Shown here: in pieces, positions 34,907 to 47,094 of the stretch | Layout: the number at the start of each line of letters is the position of its first letter | Position numbering within the stretch: the stretch's first letter is position 1 | NCBI RefSeq assembly: GCF_000687475.1 | Contig: NC_057321.1 | Location: 1,674,001-1,738,000 of the forward strand | Source: Ustilaginoidea virens | Lineage: Eukaryota; Ascomycota; Sordariomycetes; Hypocreales; Clavicipitaceae | Length of the DNA: 64,000 bases | Direction of reading: 5' to 3' | Translations under genes and position numbers: made by a program | The notes under the pieces: model-generated | Seen by the model: only the letters and a program-made list of their open reading frames with translations | Database searches by the model: none | What the model was told of the DNA's origin: nothing

Positions 34907-37900
34907 TTAGTAGGCCTTAAGACCTAGTAACTCGCGGAACCTAGTAAATTTAGGGCCCGGCAGTGGCTTCGTAAGACCGTCAGCAGGCATACTATTAGTA
35001 GGTAAATAGGTAATTTTAACCAAGCCCAGCTGGGCTTGCTCCCTAATATACCGGAATTTTAATAGCGTATGCTTAGTGCGAGCGTGCTGATTAGGGTCGT
35101 TAGAATTTGAAATGGAGCCCTGGTTATCGCAGTATAGCGGTATAGGGCGTAAAATATCAATTTCTAGCTCCTTACAAAGGTTAGAAAGCCACTGTACCTC
35201 GCGGATAGTCTCAAGTAATGCATCAGATTCAGCTTCTAAAGTAGATAGCACTACTAAAGAGGCTCGCTTAGAACGCCAGCTAATAGGACCACTATTAATA
35301 GTAGTCAGGAAGCCTCCAGTAGATTTAGAGGTTTCTTTACAGCCAGCAAAGTCGCTATCAGAATAAGCGGCTATAATAGGCTATTGGTTGCTTTTAGTAG
35401 CACTAAAGCAAATAGCTAGGTTCTCAGTGCCTTTAAGGTAACTAAAGCTGCCTTTTGCAGCATTTAGATGCACATTAGTTGCTTTCGATATAAACCGAGA
35501 AAGGTATTGGATAGGAAATGCTAGGTCGGGCCTAGTCATCATCATAAGCCACATTATAGTGCCAGTAAGGCTCTGATAAAGGCTCTGATCAGTAGGGCTA
35601 AGATCTTTTCTACTAGATTCATTTAGAATCCCTGGTTGAAGTGGAATAAGCTGAGGTTTAGTATCCTGTAAGCCGAATTTAGCTAAGACCTCTGCTATAA
35701 ATTGGGCTTGGTGTAGCCACAATAGACCTTCTTTCCTATTTCGTATAATTTGTACGCCTAAGAAGAAGGAAGCCGGACCGCGGTCTTCTATAGTATAGAC
35801 CTTATAAAATTTTCTTTTTAGCTGGTTAATATAAGTTATATTTGGACCAACTAATAGGCAATCGTCAATATAGGTAACGATAAAGGTGCTGGTTTGCTTA
35901 TTATAAAAGACGGCAGTATTAGAGGCTAAAGGTAAAAAACCTTTACTGGAAATCAGGTCTTTTAGCCGGTGTTGCCATTCGCGGGGTGCTTGTTTTAGCC
36001 CGTATAGGGCCTTCTTTAGTAAAATAGCTTGCTTAATAGAGGGATTAAAGCCGGCTTCTTTAAGTAAAGTTAGTAGCCGTTGCCGTTGAATATCAGACCA
36101 AAGCTTGCTATCGCTATTAGTTAGTAGTAAGCTTTCTGTAAATTTAAGAAATCCATCAGGAATATCCATATAAATAGTCTTAGAAAGTTCGCTATTTAGG
36201 AAGGCACCTATAAAGTCAATTTGCTCTATTTCCTAGTTATTACTAGCAGCCAAAGCCAGTATAACCCTCCAGGTAGGTAGAATAGAGGTAGAAGCATAAG
36301 TATACTAAAAATCCTTTCCTTCGACTTGCATAAAGCCCTTAACAACTAATCTAGCCTTATATTTTATAGGCTGATTATTAGCATCCTTTTTAACCCGAAA
36401 AACAGGCCTATTACGTATAATTTTCCTATCAATAGGAACGCTAGACTTAGGAATAAATTGGAAGACTTTAGTATCCAATAGCTGCTCAAATTCCTTAAAT
36501 AATGCCTTTATCCAAAGGTCTTTTTCAGGGCTTCGTAGCACATCCTTCCAGCTATTAGGCGTACCATCGGGGGCCTTTTTAGCTAGCTTACGCTTAGCTG
36601 CATAGCAGGAATCCCATATCAGGTGGTGTAAGATATTACCTTCCTAAGGGAATAAGTCGGTAGGGCCAGTAGGGTCGGTAGGGCCAGCTAGGCCAGTAGG
36701 GCCAGTAAGGTCGGTAGGATTAGCAGGGCCAGCAGGGCCAGCAAGGTCGGTAGGATTAAGGCTAGTAAGGATATCTATAAGGTCATCCTTTGCAGTAGCC
36801 GGGGACTGTATTATAGGACGGTTATCCAAGATAGCATTAGTGTTAATAACGCTAGTATTAGTAGGGTCCGGCATGTTTTCCAGGTCATCCGGTATAGCAT
36901 TAGTATTAGTAATGCTAGTAAGGTTAGTAGAGTTAGTAGGGTCAGGAATGCTTTCTAGGTCATCCAGTAAAATAGCAGGTTCTCTGCTAAATACCCCCTC
37001 TAAACCTGTATTTTGCCCTCTATGAAAGTCTCCTTCTAGACCACTAGAAATAGGGCCTATACCTTCATTTTAGTAGATAAAGGTAATAAAAGTTGTTTTA
37101 GTAACAACCTTCTTCTTTAGAAGGTAGACTAGGTAAGTATTATTACCTAGAGTGGTAAGGAGCCTACCAGGCTCGGTACGGGGCGCTAATTTACGGCTTT
37201 TTACACGCTTTTCGTGTGGTATAAGCACTTCAATAGCTGCTCCAATAGCCCTAAGGTTAATAAGGTCAGGGTAGTGCTCCGGTGTTATCTGGTCGTAATC
37301 CTTTAGTAGCTCCTGATAGGGGCTAGAAGGTCTGTTAGTAACAGCTGTTATATTTACTAGCATAACAACGCCAGTAATTACAGCAGACCAGAGGTTAGAT
37401 GGTAGCCTTGACCAGGCCATAGTAGCACGTAGCCTATCAGCTATAACCCTAATAGACCGCTCAGCTAGGCCGTTTTATTCGTGAATATAAGGGCAAGATG
37501 TGTTAAAAGTTATGCCCTGTTCGACAAGCCAATCACTAAGCATTTTGTTGATTTCATTTCCACCATTATAGTGGAATTCAACAGGCGTTTTACCATATCT
37601 GACCTGTAGGCTCTGTATAAAGCTCTGTAATGCTTTAAATACAATAGTGCCTTCCCTATTAGGCAGTAAGTAAAGCCAGCGGAATCGGGATTTTCTGTCC
37701 ACTAATATAAGGGCAACAGGTCGTTTGTTATATGGCATAGGTGATATAGCAAAAGTATCACCTTCTATAATATCCAAGCATTTAGCTGGATTAGGTATCG
37801 CATCTTTAGAAGGTCTTCTAACCTTCTTAGCCTGTATACAGGCTAAACAGCGAAAATCAGCATCTTTAACCTTATTAAAGTTAGGCAGACCAGGGGTATT

Positions 37901-38559
37901 AGCACAGGTCTTTTTAAGCAGCTGAATACCTATATGCCCTAGCCGCACATGCCAAATGCCGGCTAATTGTAATAGCTTCTGATATTCTGTGTCAGCAGCT
38001 ATAGGGGCAGGAGTAGGGTTAGTAACCTCTACAGGGTCTTCGCTAGTCGTAATAGCGGAAGGTTGGGTAGTAGGGCTAGTAGCCTCTACAGGTTCCTTAC
38101 TAGTCGCAGTAGTAGGAACGGGGGTAATAGTGGTATCCTCAGGATTACTATAATCAGCAGGGTTAGTAGGGCTGGGGACCTCTACTACTATACTATTAGT
38201 ATAGTGGCTGCAAGGTTGATGCAGTAGTGGTGTGTCTATTCCTTTCTATGGAAGGAAAAAGCCGTATTTTTCGAAGTTAAAAATGCCGATGCATTTACGG
38301 CTTGCTGACCAAAGCTGATTTTTAATTAGTACCCCTTTAGCGGCATAGTGCTTTACACCGCTAATGATATTAATATCCAAGGCAGGAATATATAGTGCAT
38401 TCTTGAGCTCTATAATACCCCATTTGGTAGGATTAACGCCCTATAGCACAGTAAATCGTGCTGTGCCCCAACCAGTAGGGGAAATAGGGCCACCACCAGT
38501 AGTAATTACAGGCTTATCATTTTTCTCAAAATGGTGAAAAGTAGTGAAATGCTTCTTAT
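34907..38559 (-). pseudogene. copia-B pol (protease C-terminal part to RNase H), 3' segment
   Basis: Continues the gag-pol frame from 47094 after copia-C; with the TSD counted once the total is 4968 bp, 1656 codons, no frameshift. Integrase: GHIGIQ, CLACIQAKK zinc site, VDRKSRFRWLYLL with the first Asp, HYNGGNE where the second catalytic Asp is Asn (37567-37565), GLAERSI. Linker is Gly/Pro/Thr-rich (GPTDLTGPTGLAGP repeats). RT has KKALYGLKQAPREWQ and TYIDDCLLVGPN near 35870. RNase H: AAYSDSDFAGC, EAESDALLE, LYCDNQGS. About eight stops, nearly all Gln-to-TAA/TAG. Ends LLGLKAY-TAA. Confidence 0.92.
36640..36770 (-). repeat. Short repeats in copia-B integrase-RT linker
   Basis: Plus strand units GGGCCAGTAGG / AAGGTCGGTAGG repeat about ten times and encode GPTDLTGP-type repeats in the pol frame. 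This is the variable linker, equivalent in position to the copia-A linker. Confidence 0.65.
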
Positions 38560-38902
38560 TGTCGGAATCGCTGTCGCAAGGTGCCCAATTGGGCACCAAT
38601 TGGGCACATTGCGACGAATGTGCCGCGCACACCCGTTGCGCACGATGTGGCCACTTTTGCCCCTTTACCCCTGAGCCCGGTAGGGCACGCGGGCAGCCCG
38701 GCCCGACTGCGCCGATGCACGTGACAACGGCACACGCACAAAAAGGCCATATCGTGTAATTACCCTCTTTTGCTTCCTTTCTTTCCTTTTAGATATTCAG
38801 TCATTAGTAAAGTCAATAAATCCTTTACTTGGTGACCTCACGGTACTTAATACCACGCGCGCGACCCTACGTATAACTGGGTACCCCGAGTTTATATCAA
38901 CA
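38560..38902 (+). repeat. LTR-C, 5' LTR
   Basis: 343 bp, TGTCGGAATCG...TTTATATCAACA. Near the start is a perfect palindrome GGTGCCCAATTGGGCACC (38580-38597), enclosed by the inverted heptamers GTCGCAA (38573-38579) and TTGCGAC (38609-38615). A pyrimidine-rich run precedes AGATATTCAGTC. LTR-C also contains ACCACGCGCGCGACC near its end. Confidence 0.95.
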
Positions 38903-39242
38903 CTGATTAGTGGTGATAACCACCACTCATAGGATAATATCCCGCAAAGAACGGTACATCACAGATCAGCAAGATATTAATATCGAAGAGGCAGTTGAGC
39001 TTTCTTAGCTGTGCTAACTAGAGGGAGAACGATTTGTGACCTCTCCTTCCCCTCGTCTATTACGAGGAAGAAACTTATGCTGAATATCACGATCTTTAAA
39101 GATACCCTTAGCATCTAGGAAGAACGATTTATGACCTCTTCCTATTCTTTCTTTCTTTTACCACTACGGTAAAAGCCCTTTCAAACCTTGCACTCCTTGC
39201 AATACATCCCCCCCCCCCCCTTCAAACCCTCATCTCAACACT
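38903..39242 (+). other. copia-C leader with C13 run
   Basis: Untranslated leader of 340 bp. An inverted repeat AGTGGTGATAACCACCACT lies just inside the LTR. An uninterrupted run of 13 C at 39208-39220 lies about 22 bases before the gag ATG. Two AACGATTTATGACCTCT-like repeats occur at about 39028 and 39122. No PBS was recognised. Confidence 0.5.
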
Positions 39243-42200
39243 ATGGCCTTATCATTATCAACATCATAACAACCACGAGAGCTACCTGAGAGGATACAAC
39301 GGTTTGCCTCACTCTTTGACGATAATTAGACCAACGCTATAGAGCCCGTCGACCCTGATAATGCTACGAATATACAGCTACACAACCGTATCGCGTTCCT
39401 TATAGATACTTATGAGGAAAACACCCACCTAAATAATGATCTCTGGGAACAATTCCGCGAGGATTATAGCGAGTGGAATGAAGCCCTATTCCGCCGTATT
39501 AACGCTCAGGTTTTACGGCAATTCCGCTCAATATTACGGGAATGCGGCGTATATATTGGAGTATCGGGTTCCCTAACAACACCAACCCTACTTGAATGCC
39601 TTCAACAATAACAGAATCCACAATGGCCTCAAGAGGAAGTAACCCGGCAACTTGCTCGCAGCGTATTCCTATCCCGGCTCAACCCTACCAGGGAAGCCTT
39701 ACTACCTATCGGTAATACCGAGCAAGAGATGCAAAGGCTTCAAAATACGCCCTCACACACACGCACAAGGCCCCCATCATCATCATCATCACGAGCCCCC
39801 ATAACAGTTGTGCGAATACCCTCACCAAGGCTCGCGTTATGGCTCTCACAAGCCCCATCAACGCCAAGGGAATTCGCAACACTAATGGCACGATCACAGT
39901 CACAATAACCTATCGTCCCCCCCTCTATATCGAAGAAGCATTATGCCCCTGCGCCTGCCCCTATTGAAGAAGAAGAAGATAGGGGCCGGTCCCAACAACC
40001 AAAAGGGAAGACGCCTATTTACAATAGGCCGCTATTCGAAACAGGGGAAAGCTCCCGCCATCAACAACAACATGCAACGGCCGATGGTTATAGCCCACAA
40101 GACCGACCCGATGAAATATATCGCTCTAGGGATTATACCCCTAGCAGGGCTAGCCGAGGCGGCTATCTCAATGCCCCTCGAGGTCATAGTATGCCCAATA
40201 GAGGTCGAGTTATAGGCCCCGATGATGTGCTTCCTTCAACAGAGGACCCTGATGATGATACCCTCCAAGCCAATGCCGCCCCTGATACCAGATATCACGA
40301 ATCGCGGTATCGCGGCCCATAGGCCCCAACGCCTCATCCTCATCCGATAATACCAAAAATAGGCACGGCACCTAGCCCTTCCCGCTAATATCGGCCTACT
40401 CAGGCCAATGAACGGACGGTTTTGATAGGAGTACCGATAAACCCGGACCGACCCGGGTTATGGGATAACCCAGCCAGAGATCCCGCCAGCCTACCGCAAG
40501 GCTACCGACAAGCCGTTCCAGAATACCCTCCGGAACAATAACACCACCAAGAAGATTATACCCGAACCGGGTTTGATGATGTGTCGAAGAAGATATCTGA
40601 CCTCTTGCGCAGCTATCGCACAGAGGATAGATATAGCGGCAAAATGGATGACTTTATTGTACCAAAAGTTATCTCTTTTAAGAGCAAGTGCCGCCTACTA
40701 GGATTACCCGATAATGCATTAGCCAGAGCCTTCTAAATTATGCTTATCGGCGATGCTGAGACCTTTTACTTTGATAATATTGAACGCATTCGTGATACCC
40801 TCACTTTTGACGATATGGTCCGCAAAGTCAAGAGCCATTTCGAAAATGAGAGCACGGAGCAATTCTATTTGCACCGTTGGAATAGAATAACGCTCCAATC
40901 AACTATCGCAAAACATCCCAACAAATCAAAGCTAGAATGCCTTAATATCCTATTGGAAGAACTTTAACGCCTATATCGTGGTCTTTTTCCCCCCTTTATA
41001 GCTGATATAGAGCCTCACCGATAAGTCCTTAACGCTATAAGGGATACCCCTGAGTGTAGCCAGGCGCTGTATCGACATGCCCCTACATTCGAAGGCCTCG
41101 CCGCTGACCTATGGCGATCCCTTTCTATCTACGAGTCGGTCCATATAAATCAACAGCATTATTTCCTTTAATAGCAATAACATCACGATACTGACGATAT
41201 TGATGACAATATGGCGCTATTCACAGACCGTAGATATGGTCAATCCAACGATCGGCACTAACGCCCTTAACGCCGATTCGGCCTACAGCAGCAGTATTAA
41301 CGGCAACAATAAAATCGCGCCTTTCTAGCCAGGCCCCGTCAAAGACGTTGCTTTGTTTGTAATAAATCAGGATGTTGGTTATCCAACCATACTGACAAAG
41401 AGCAATAAGAATTAAAGGCACGATGGCTGAAGAACCGTTCTAACTGTACCGCCCCCGATGATAAGAAATTCCGTATTTTCCTATAGGAATACGAAGGGAC
41501 TGCCGACCAAGCCCTTGAAGATGCCGATTTTGATGATATCGTTGAAGATGTTGAAGTCATGATGGCAGGGGATGCACAATGGGATGCAGAGAATGCTGTC
41601 ATACCATAAATTATAGCCACTTAATACTTCCTAGCCCCTATGCAAATAGAACTATTACCTTCTTCATCTATCGAAACGTTATAAGCCCTGTAGGATAAAT
41701 TATGCCGATATGCCTTCCTATAGATTGACCCCTTCCGAATGCCCTCACCCGAACGTAATTCTGCCTTTCTAGAAGAAGAACGTTATGGTGACCATACCTT
41801 CCGCGGAATCCTACCGGATACTGGCGCCTCCGGCCTATTAACAGCAGGCCTAGGTCAAGCAAAGGCCCTGATGCGATTGATAAAGACCCTGACTATCGAG
41901 ATAACTGATAAGAAGCATACGGTGAATTTCGGAGCAGGCTTTGCCACATCTTCTGGTATACTTAATATCCCAACGATATTTAGCAACATCCCCTTCCACG
42001 TTCTTGACAGCGGCACCCCCTTCTTATATTCTATCACGGATATGGATAGGATAGGCGTGAAGCTTGACAATCTTGATAACCTACTCATTTAAGGGGATAT
42101 CAAGGTCCCGATTATCAGGAAATAGGGATATCTATGGTGGACTCTTAATGCCACGGATACTGCAGCCTTCCATCTATCGTCATAGGAGATCCGTTAACTA

Positions 42201-45131
42201 TATCGTCGATTCGGGCACCCTTCCATCAATAGGCTTACTAAATTGCTTCAACGGGCTGGTTATGATAATATTGACCGCAATATCATCGAAAGTATCACCT
42301 ATATGTGCCATTAATACCAGATGAACGCAAAGGCACCCAGCCGATTCAAATTCACATTAAAGGATGACCGCCAATTTAACTACGAGATAATCGTAGATAT
42401 CCTTTACATTAATAATCGGCCGGTATTACACATTATAGATGCCGCGATAAGCTTCTAGGCAGCCAGATTCCTTGATCCACAAAGACAGAAGGCCTGAGAC
42501 GTTTGGAATGCCTTTAAAGAATGCTGGATTGATACTTACCTTGGCCCACCGGATTGGATAGTCCACGATGCCGGTCTAAATTTCGCTTCTGCTGAATTCC
42601 GTCATAATGCCCGGCTTCTATCTATTAATGTGGATGAAATTCCTGTAGAAGCCCACCACAGCATTAGTAAAGTCGAGAGATACCACGCCCTATTACGCAG
42701 AGCCTATACCATCGTCAATGAAGAAGTAGGCGACCTATTAATAAGGGAACAGAAACTACAGCTAGCTATTAAAGCCGTCAACGATTCTGCTAGGCCTAAC
42801 GGCCTAGTACCCACATTACTAGTCTTTGGAGCGTATCCCCGACTTACGGATGACTCACCTCCTAGCTTACCAGTATCATAACGCGCCTTAACGTTACGAA
42901 AGGCCACTGATGAAGCTAGGAAATGCCTCGCTAAGCGACAAGTTTACGATGCCCTCACCTAACGGAACGGCCCGGACACGTGGCCTATCCACCGACTACC
43001 CCTACAGTCCGATGTACGGGTATGGAGAGAAAAGGGTGGATGGCACGGGCCGTACCGGCTAATCAGCCTCGAAGGTGAGACCTATATCGTGCAGATGCCA
43101 TATGGCCCCGTTAAGTTCCGGTCAACGGTCGTCAAACCCTACAACCACGACCCCGATATAGACGATCCCGAAGATATCGTCTATGCCGAAGGCCCGGCCC
43201 GCCCCGGCAGGTTAGAAGTCAGGATACCGGCTGCACCCGCACCTCCAGCCGCGATGATACCTGCAGCCGAGACATTATCGACGATACCTGCAGTCGCGAC
43301 ATATCCATCGCCAGCCACTGGCCCTAATCAAGTCGGGCCAGCATCACCATCACCACCGCCAGCACGTGTAATATCCGATATCATGATCAATGAGGACCAA
43401 AAAGAGGCTTTCGTCAATGCTATCGCTTCCAATACCGTCATCGATGCCTCTTTCCTGACTGCAAAAGAGCAAGCCGACCTGCAGCTTGCTAGTCAATTAC
43501 ACCGGGAAGGGAAGATAATAACCCTAGGAGCCCCCTTCGAACAGTCTGACCATATAGAGGTAGAAGCGTTACAGGCCCGCGATGTATTCCGATTTATTAC
43601 CTATGATATCGGTAAACATGGAGCCCAACGTCTATTTAACTCACGTATGGTACGAGAGATTAAGGGCAAAGGCACGGATACGCCATATAAGAAGTTACGA
43701 CTCGTCATACAAGGTCACAGTGATGATGAAAAGCAATTGATATTGACTCAGTCCCCTACAATCCAACGGGCTAGTCAAAGGTTACTTATATCATTGGCCC
43801 CATTACTACAACGTTCTCACAACCTATTCCTTTAGATACGTGATATCACGCAGGCTTATGTGCAATCTTCCACTACCCTTAATAGATCGATTATCGCCAA
43901 GCTACCTAAGCAGATAGCACATCAATACCCCGATAATACCATCATGGAAGTGGTCAAGCCGCTGTACGGAATAGCTGAGGCAGGCACCCACTGGTGGGCG
44001 ACATACTTCCGGCACCATCGCGAGAAGTTGGGCATGACCACTTCAACCTATGACCCCTGTTTGCTGATATCCGGCGATACCAACCGTACTGACGTTCCTG
44101 ACCATACTGGTGATACCAGCGATACCACATGCTTCGGTATTGTAGGTATGCAGACTGATGATACCCTCGGCCTGAGTGACGATGCCTTCTTCCAACGGGA
44201 AGAATTGGAGCTTACTAAGGCAGGCTTCAACGCCAAGCCTAAAACGAAGCTATCACCAACCGTACCCCTGATATTCAACGGATGCATACTGACGGCCACT
44301 TCCGACGGCATAATGACGTTATGCCAGAAAGGCCAAAGCAAGAAGATCGCGACCATCGACAAGAATGCGCCCACAGCACAGCATAATTATGTCGAACAAC
44401 GCGCTCGCGGCGCTTACGTGGCTACGGTCTGCCAGCCCGAAGCATCTTTTGACCTATCTGTCGCAGCACAACACCAGCAACCTAACCCTGACGATATCAC
44501 GAGGTTGAATAAGCGCCTTCAATGGCAGCGCGATAACCAGGATCGTGGCTTACGGTACATCAATTTGGCCCTTACCACAGCTAAGATCTTTGTATTTGTT
44601 GACGGATCCTTTGCCAACAACAAAGATTTAAGCTCCCAGATTGGTTACGTCATTATGCTAGGGAATGAGGCAGATACTGCGAATAACGCCTTCCAGTTGA
44701 CTGGTAATATCATAACTTACAGCTCTACAAAGAGCAAGCGGGTAACGCGTAGCGCACTCGCTTCGGAGCTGTACAGTATGGTACAAGGGGTCGATATTGC
44801 ATACGCGATAGGCACGACCCTCAACATGATTACCAGCAGGCTAGGATTGCCGAAGATCCCCACGGTTGTGTGTACGGATTCGTTTTCATTGTACGAATGC
44901 CTTGTCAAACTAGGCACTACCAAGGAAAAGAGGCTCATGATAGATATCATGGCCCTACGATAGTCATACGAGCGCCGGGAGATATATGAGATCCGCTAGA
45001 TTAACGGGAACGATAATCTCGCCGACGCAATGACTAAGGGAACGCCTAACAAAGCCCTTGAGACCTTCGTTGACCACAACAAGGCTGTAATACGTGTGGA
45101 AGGGTGGGTAAAGAGGCCGGTCAATGTCTGA
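39243..45131 (+). pseudogene. copia-C Gag-Pol polyprotein with scattered stops
   Basis: ATG 39243 to TGA 45129-45131: 5889 bp, 1963 codons, all readable segments in one frame. Gag with zinc knuckle CFVCNKSGCWLSNH near codon 700; protease LPDTGASG near 859; integrase with FGHPSINRL, then C-H-stop-Y where CHxC is expected, D (IIVDILY, about 1051), D (VHDAGLNF, 1106) and E (EAHHSI, 1135); RT with RDITQAYVQS and GMQTDDTLGL (about 1634); RNase H with FVDGSFANN, ASELYSM and CTDSFSLYE. About 38 stops, almost all TAA/TAG at Gln-like positions, while about twenty Trp codons remain TGG. C-terminal DAMTKGTPNKAL. Confidence 0.92.
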
Positions 45132-45431
45132 CTACGTTTGGGAGATGTTGGTGATATCATGGGTGGCAAGTGTGTAGACTTTCCTATGTTCAATATTGTA
45201 TGCATTTGTTGCTTTTACTGCGTTTACTGCTGCCCCTTTTTACCCCTTTGTTTCGGCTGCGATATTCAACATACCGGCTGTACGGTATGATCCTATACAA
45301 GCCGGCCGCGCGGCGCGACAGCGTTATCGGCGGCACAACCTGCCGAGACCGCGCCGCACTTTCTTTTCTATATGTGCGCCTTACATCCTGGCGATTCCGA
45401 TGTTTGCTTCTATAAAAAGAGAAGCTGCCAG
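45132..45431 (+). other. copia-C 3' untranslated region and polypurine tract
   Basis: Between the Gag-Pol stop and the 3' LTR. Ends with AAAAAGAGAAGCTGCCAG before the LTR, a plausible but impure polypurine tract. Small open frames here are not supported as genes. Confidence 0.5.
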
Positions 45432-45774
45432 TATCGGAATCGCTGTCGCAAGGTGCCCAATTGGGCACCAATTGGGCACATTGCGACGAATGTGCCGCGC
45501 ACACCCGTTGCGCACGATGTGGCCACTTTTGCCCCTTTACCCCTGAGCCCGGTAGGGCACGCGGGCAGCCCGGCCCGACTGCGCCGATGCACGTGACAAC
45601 GGCACACGCACAAAAAGGCCATATCGTGTAATTACCCTCTTTTGCTTCCTTTCTTTCCTTTTAGATATTCAGTCATTAGTAAAGTCAATAAATCCTTTAC
45701 TTGGTGACCTCACGGTACTTGATACCACGCGCGCGACCCTACGTATAACTGGGTACCCCGAGTTTATATCAACA
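45432..45774 (+). repeat. LTR-C, 3' LTR
   Basis: 343 bp, identical in length to the 5' copy. Starts TATCGG instead of TGTCGG, and has CTTGATACC where the 5' LTR has CTTAATACC. I saw no other differences by eye. Both are TG/TA transitions. Confidence 0.95.
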
Positions 45775-47094
45775 CTTATCATTAACAATATGACAAGTGG
45801 AGCCTGTATCGTAAAGGAGGGCATCCTTCGGGGTCCTACCGCCTGATTTAGCACTATAGCTTATAGCTAAGGGCTGGTTATCAGTGGATATAGTGGAAGA
45901 AGAATAAGATATATTAGTATCCTGGGTATTATAGTTGCCTATAATAAAGGCCTCAACATCTTGCTGTTTGCTGCTATTGTTAGAGTCTTGTTTCTTCTTC
46001 TGTTGCTGCTTCTTTTTCCTATTATTAGTAGAATTATTCTTGCTATTATTAGTAGAAGCGGCATTAGTAGACCCTTTCTTAGGGTCCTTGAAAGCCTTAA
46101 GCTGCTTAGGGTTATTAGCAGCTACCTTAGAAGACCCTTTAGAACGCTGTTCTTCTAGTAGGTCAACCATAAAATACTGGAGGTTAAATTTGCTGCTGTT
46201 AATAACACCTTGGGCGCTATAAGCCCTAATCATAGAGCGTTGGCGTTCCGTCCAGCGGGTAAATACCCCCTCTACAGCCCAAAGATACTGGTTAACTTGG
46301 TCGAAAGAGTCGATTTTAGAACCTAGAATTCTAAGGCGAGAAATATAGCTGTTAAATTCGCTGTTAAAAGCCTCTAAAGTGCCTTTATAACCGGTAAGTG
46401 TAAGGGTGTGAAAGGTAGGGTATAAGTGTGCCCGCTGTACTTCTGGTGAGTGGCAGTACTGGGCCACTAGCAAAAGGTAGGCTTCCTCTGGGTCGTTACA
46501 CCACTCTATAGCCTCTGCAGCTTCTTCACCACAGCTATTCTTTAGCATTAGTAGTAGAAGTGCCTGCTCAGACTCATCAAAGTGCCTTGCTATAGAAGGG
46601 TCGTTAACAAAATTAGCTATTTTAAAGGCCCTAAGTTGTATAGTAAGGGCCTGCTTCCACTGGTCGAAATTATAGGGGCTTTTTAGCTTCTGTGACTCCT
46701 TAAAGCGGTTGGCAGTCTTAGCTAATTCTTTAATAGCCCCATCACTAATTTGGTTGGTGATAGTTGTTGTTGGTGCTGTTGTGGTGTAAATAGGCTCTTT
46801 ACCCTTATATTTTATAGGGGTAGAAGGTTGGTCGATTTCCATAACGTCAGCTTCACTATCATCATCTTTAGTAGTAGTCTTAGTGGAAGGTCCAGCGTTA
46901 GTAGCTTTAGTAGGCTTCTTATTAGTAGCCTGGGTAGCCTGGGTGTCGTTATTTTGCCTAGTAACTAAGCCCTGTATAAGGTCAGTTAGTATATTCATCT
47001 GAGATTTCATATCGTCCATATCTAGCTGTAGCTGTGCATTAGTATCAACTTCAGTATCGGATTCAGGGACCTTATAGGATCCTGATTCTGCCAT
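45775..47094 (-). pseudogene. copia-B Gag and protease, 5' segment of split gag-pol (reading frame intact)
   Basis: ATG at 47094 (MAESGSYKVPES); open upstream to 47103 and beyond with no better ATG. About 440 codons without a stop. Gag has a DUF-like helical core (FDQWKQALTIQLRAFKIANF, then VNQYLWAVEGVFTRWTERQ), then a Lys/Gln/Asn-rich tail (NRKKKQQQKKKQDSNN) and no CCHC zinc knuckle. Protease motif LLYDTGSTCHIVND at about codon 431. The frame is cut after VNDK by copia-C and resumes at 38554. This Gag could still be translated; the whole polyprotein could not. Confidence 0.92.

Larger units (their letters stand above)
38560..45774 (+). mobile_element. Complete copia-C element with TSD CTTAT
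   Basis: 7215 bp, plus strand, two 343-bp LTRs and TSDs CTTAT at 38555-38559 and 45775-45779, inserted just after the protease motif of copia-B. Markedly more GC-rich and less mutated than its surroundings; I count two differences between its LTRs. It is the innermost insertion on this branch and probably the youngest. The PBS after the left LTR was not identified. Confidence 0.96.

Noticed and set aside
36644..36874. Collagen-like or secreted Gly-Pro-Thr repeat protein.
   Set aside because: It is in frame with copia-B pol and lies in the integrase-RT linker.
39706..39903. Minus-strand 65-codon frame and other minus frames inside copia-C.
   Set aside because: The plus-strand gag-pol frame explains the region; the minus frames are shadows.
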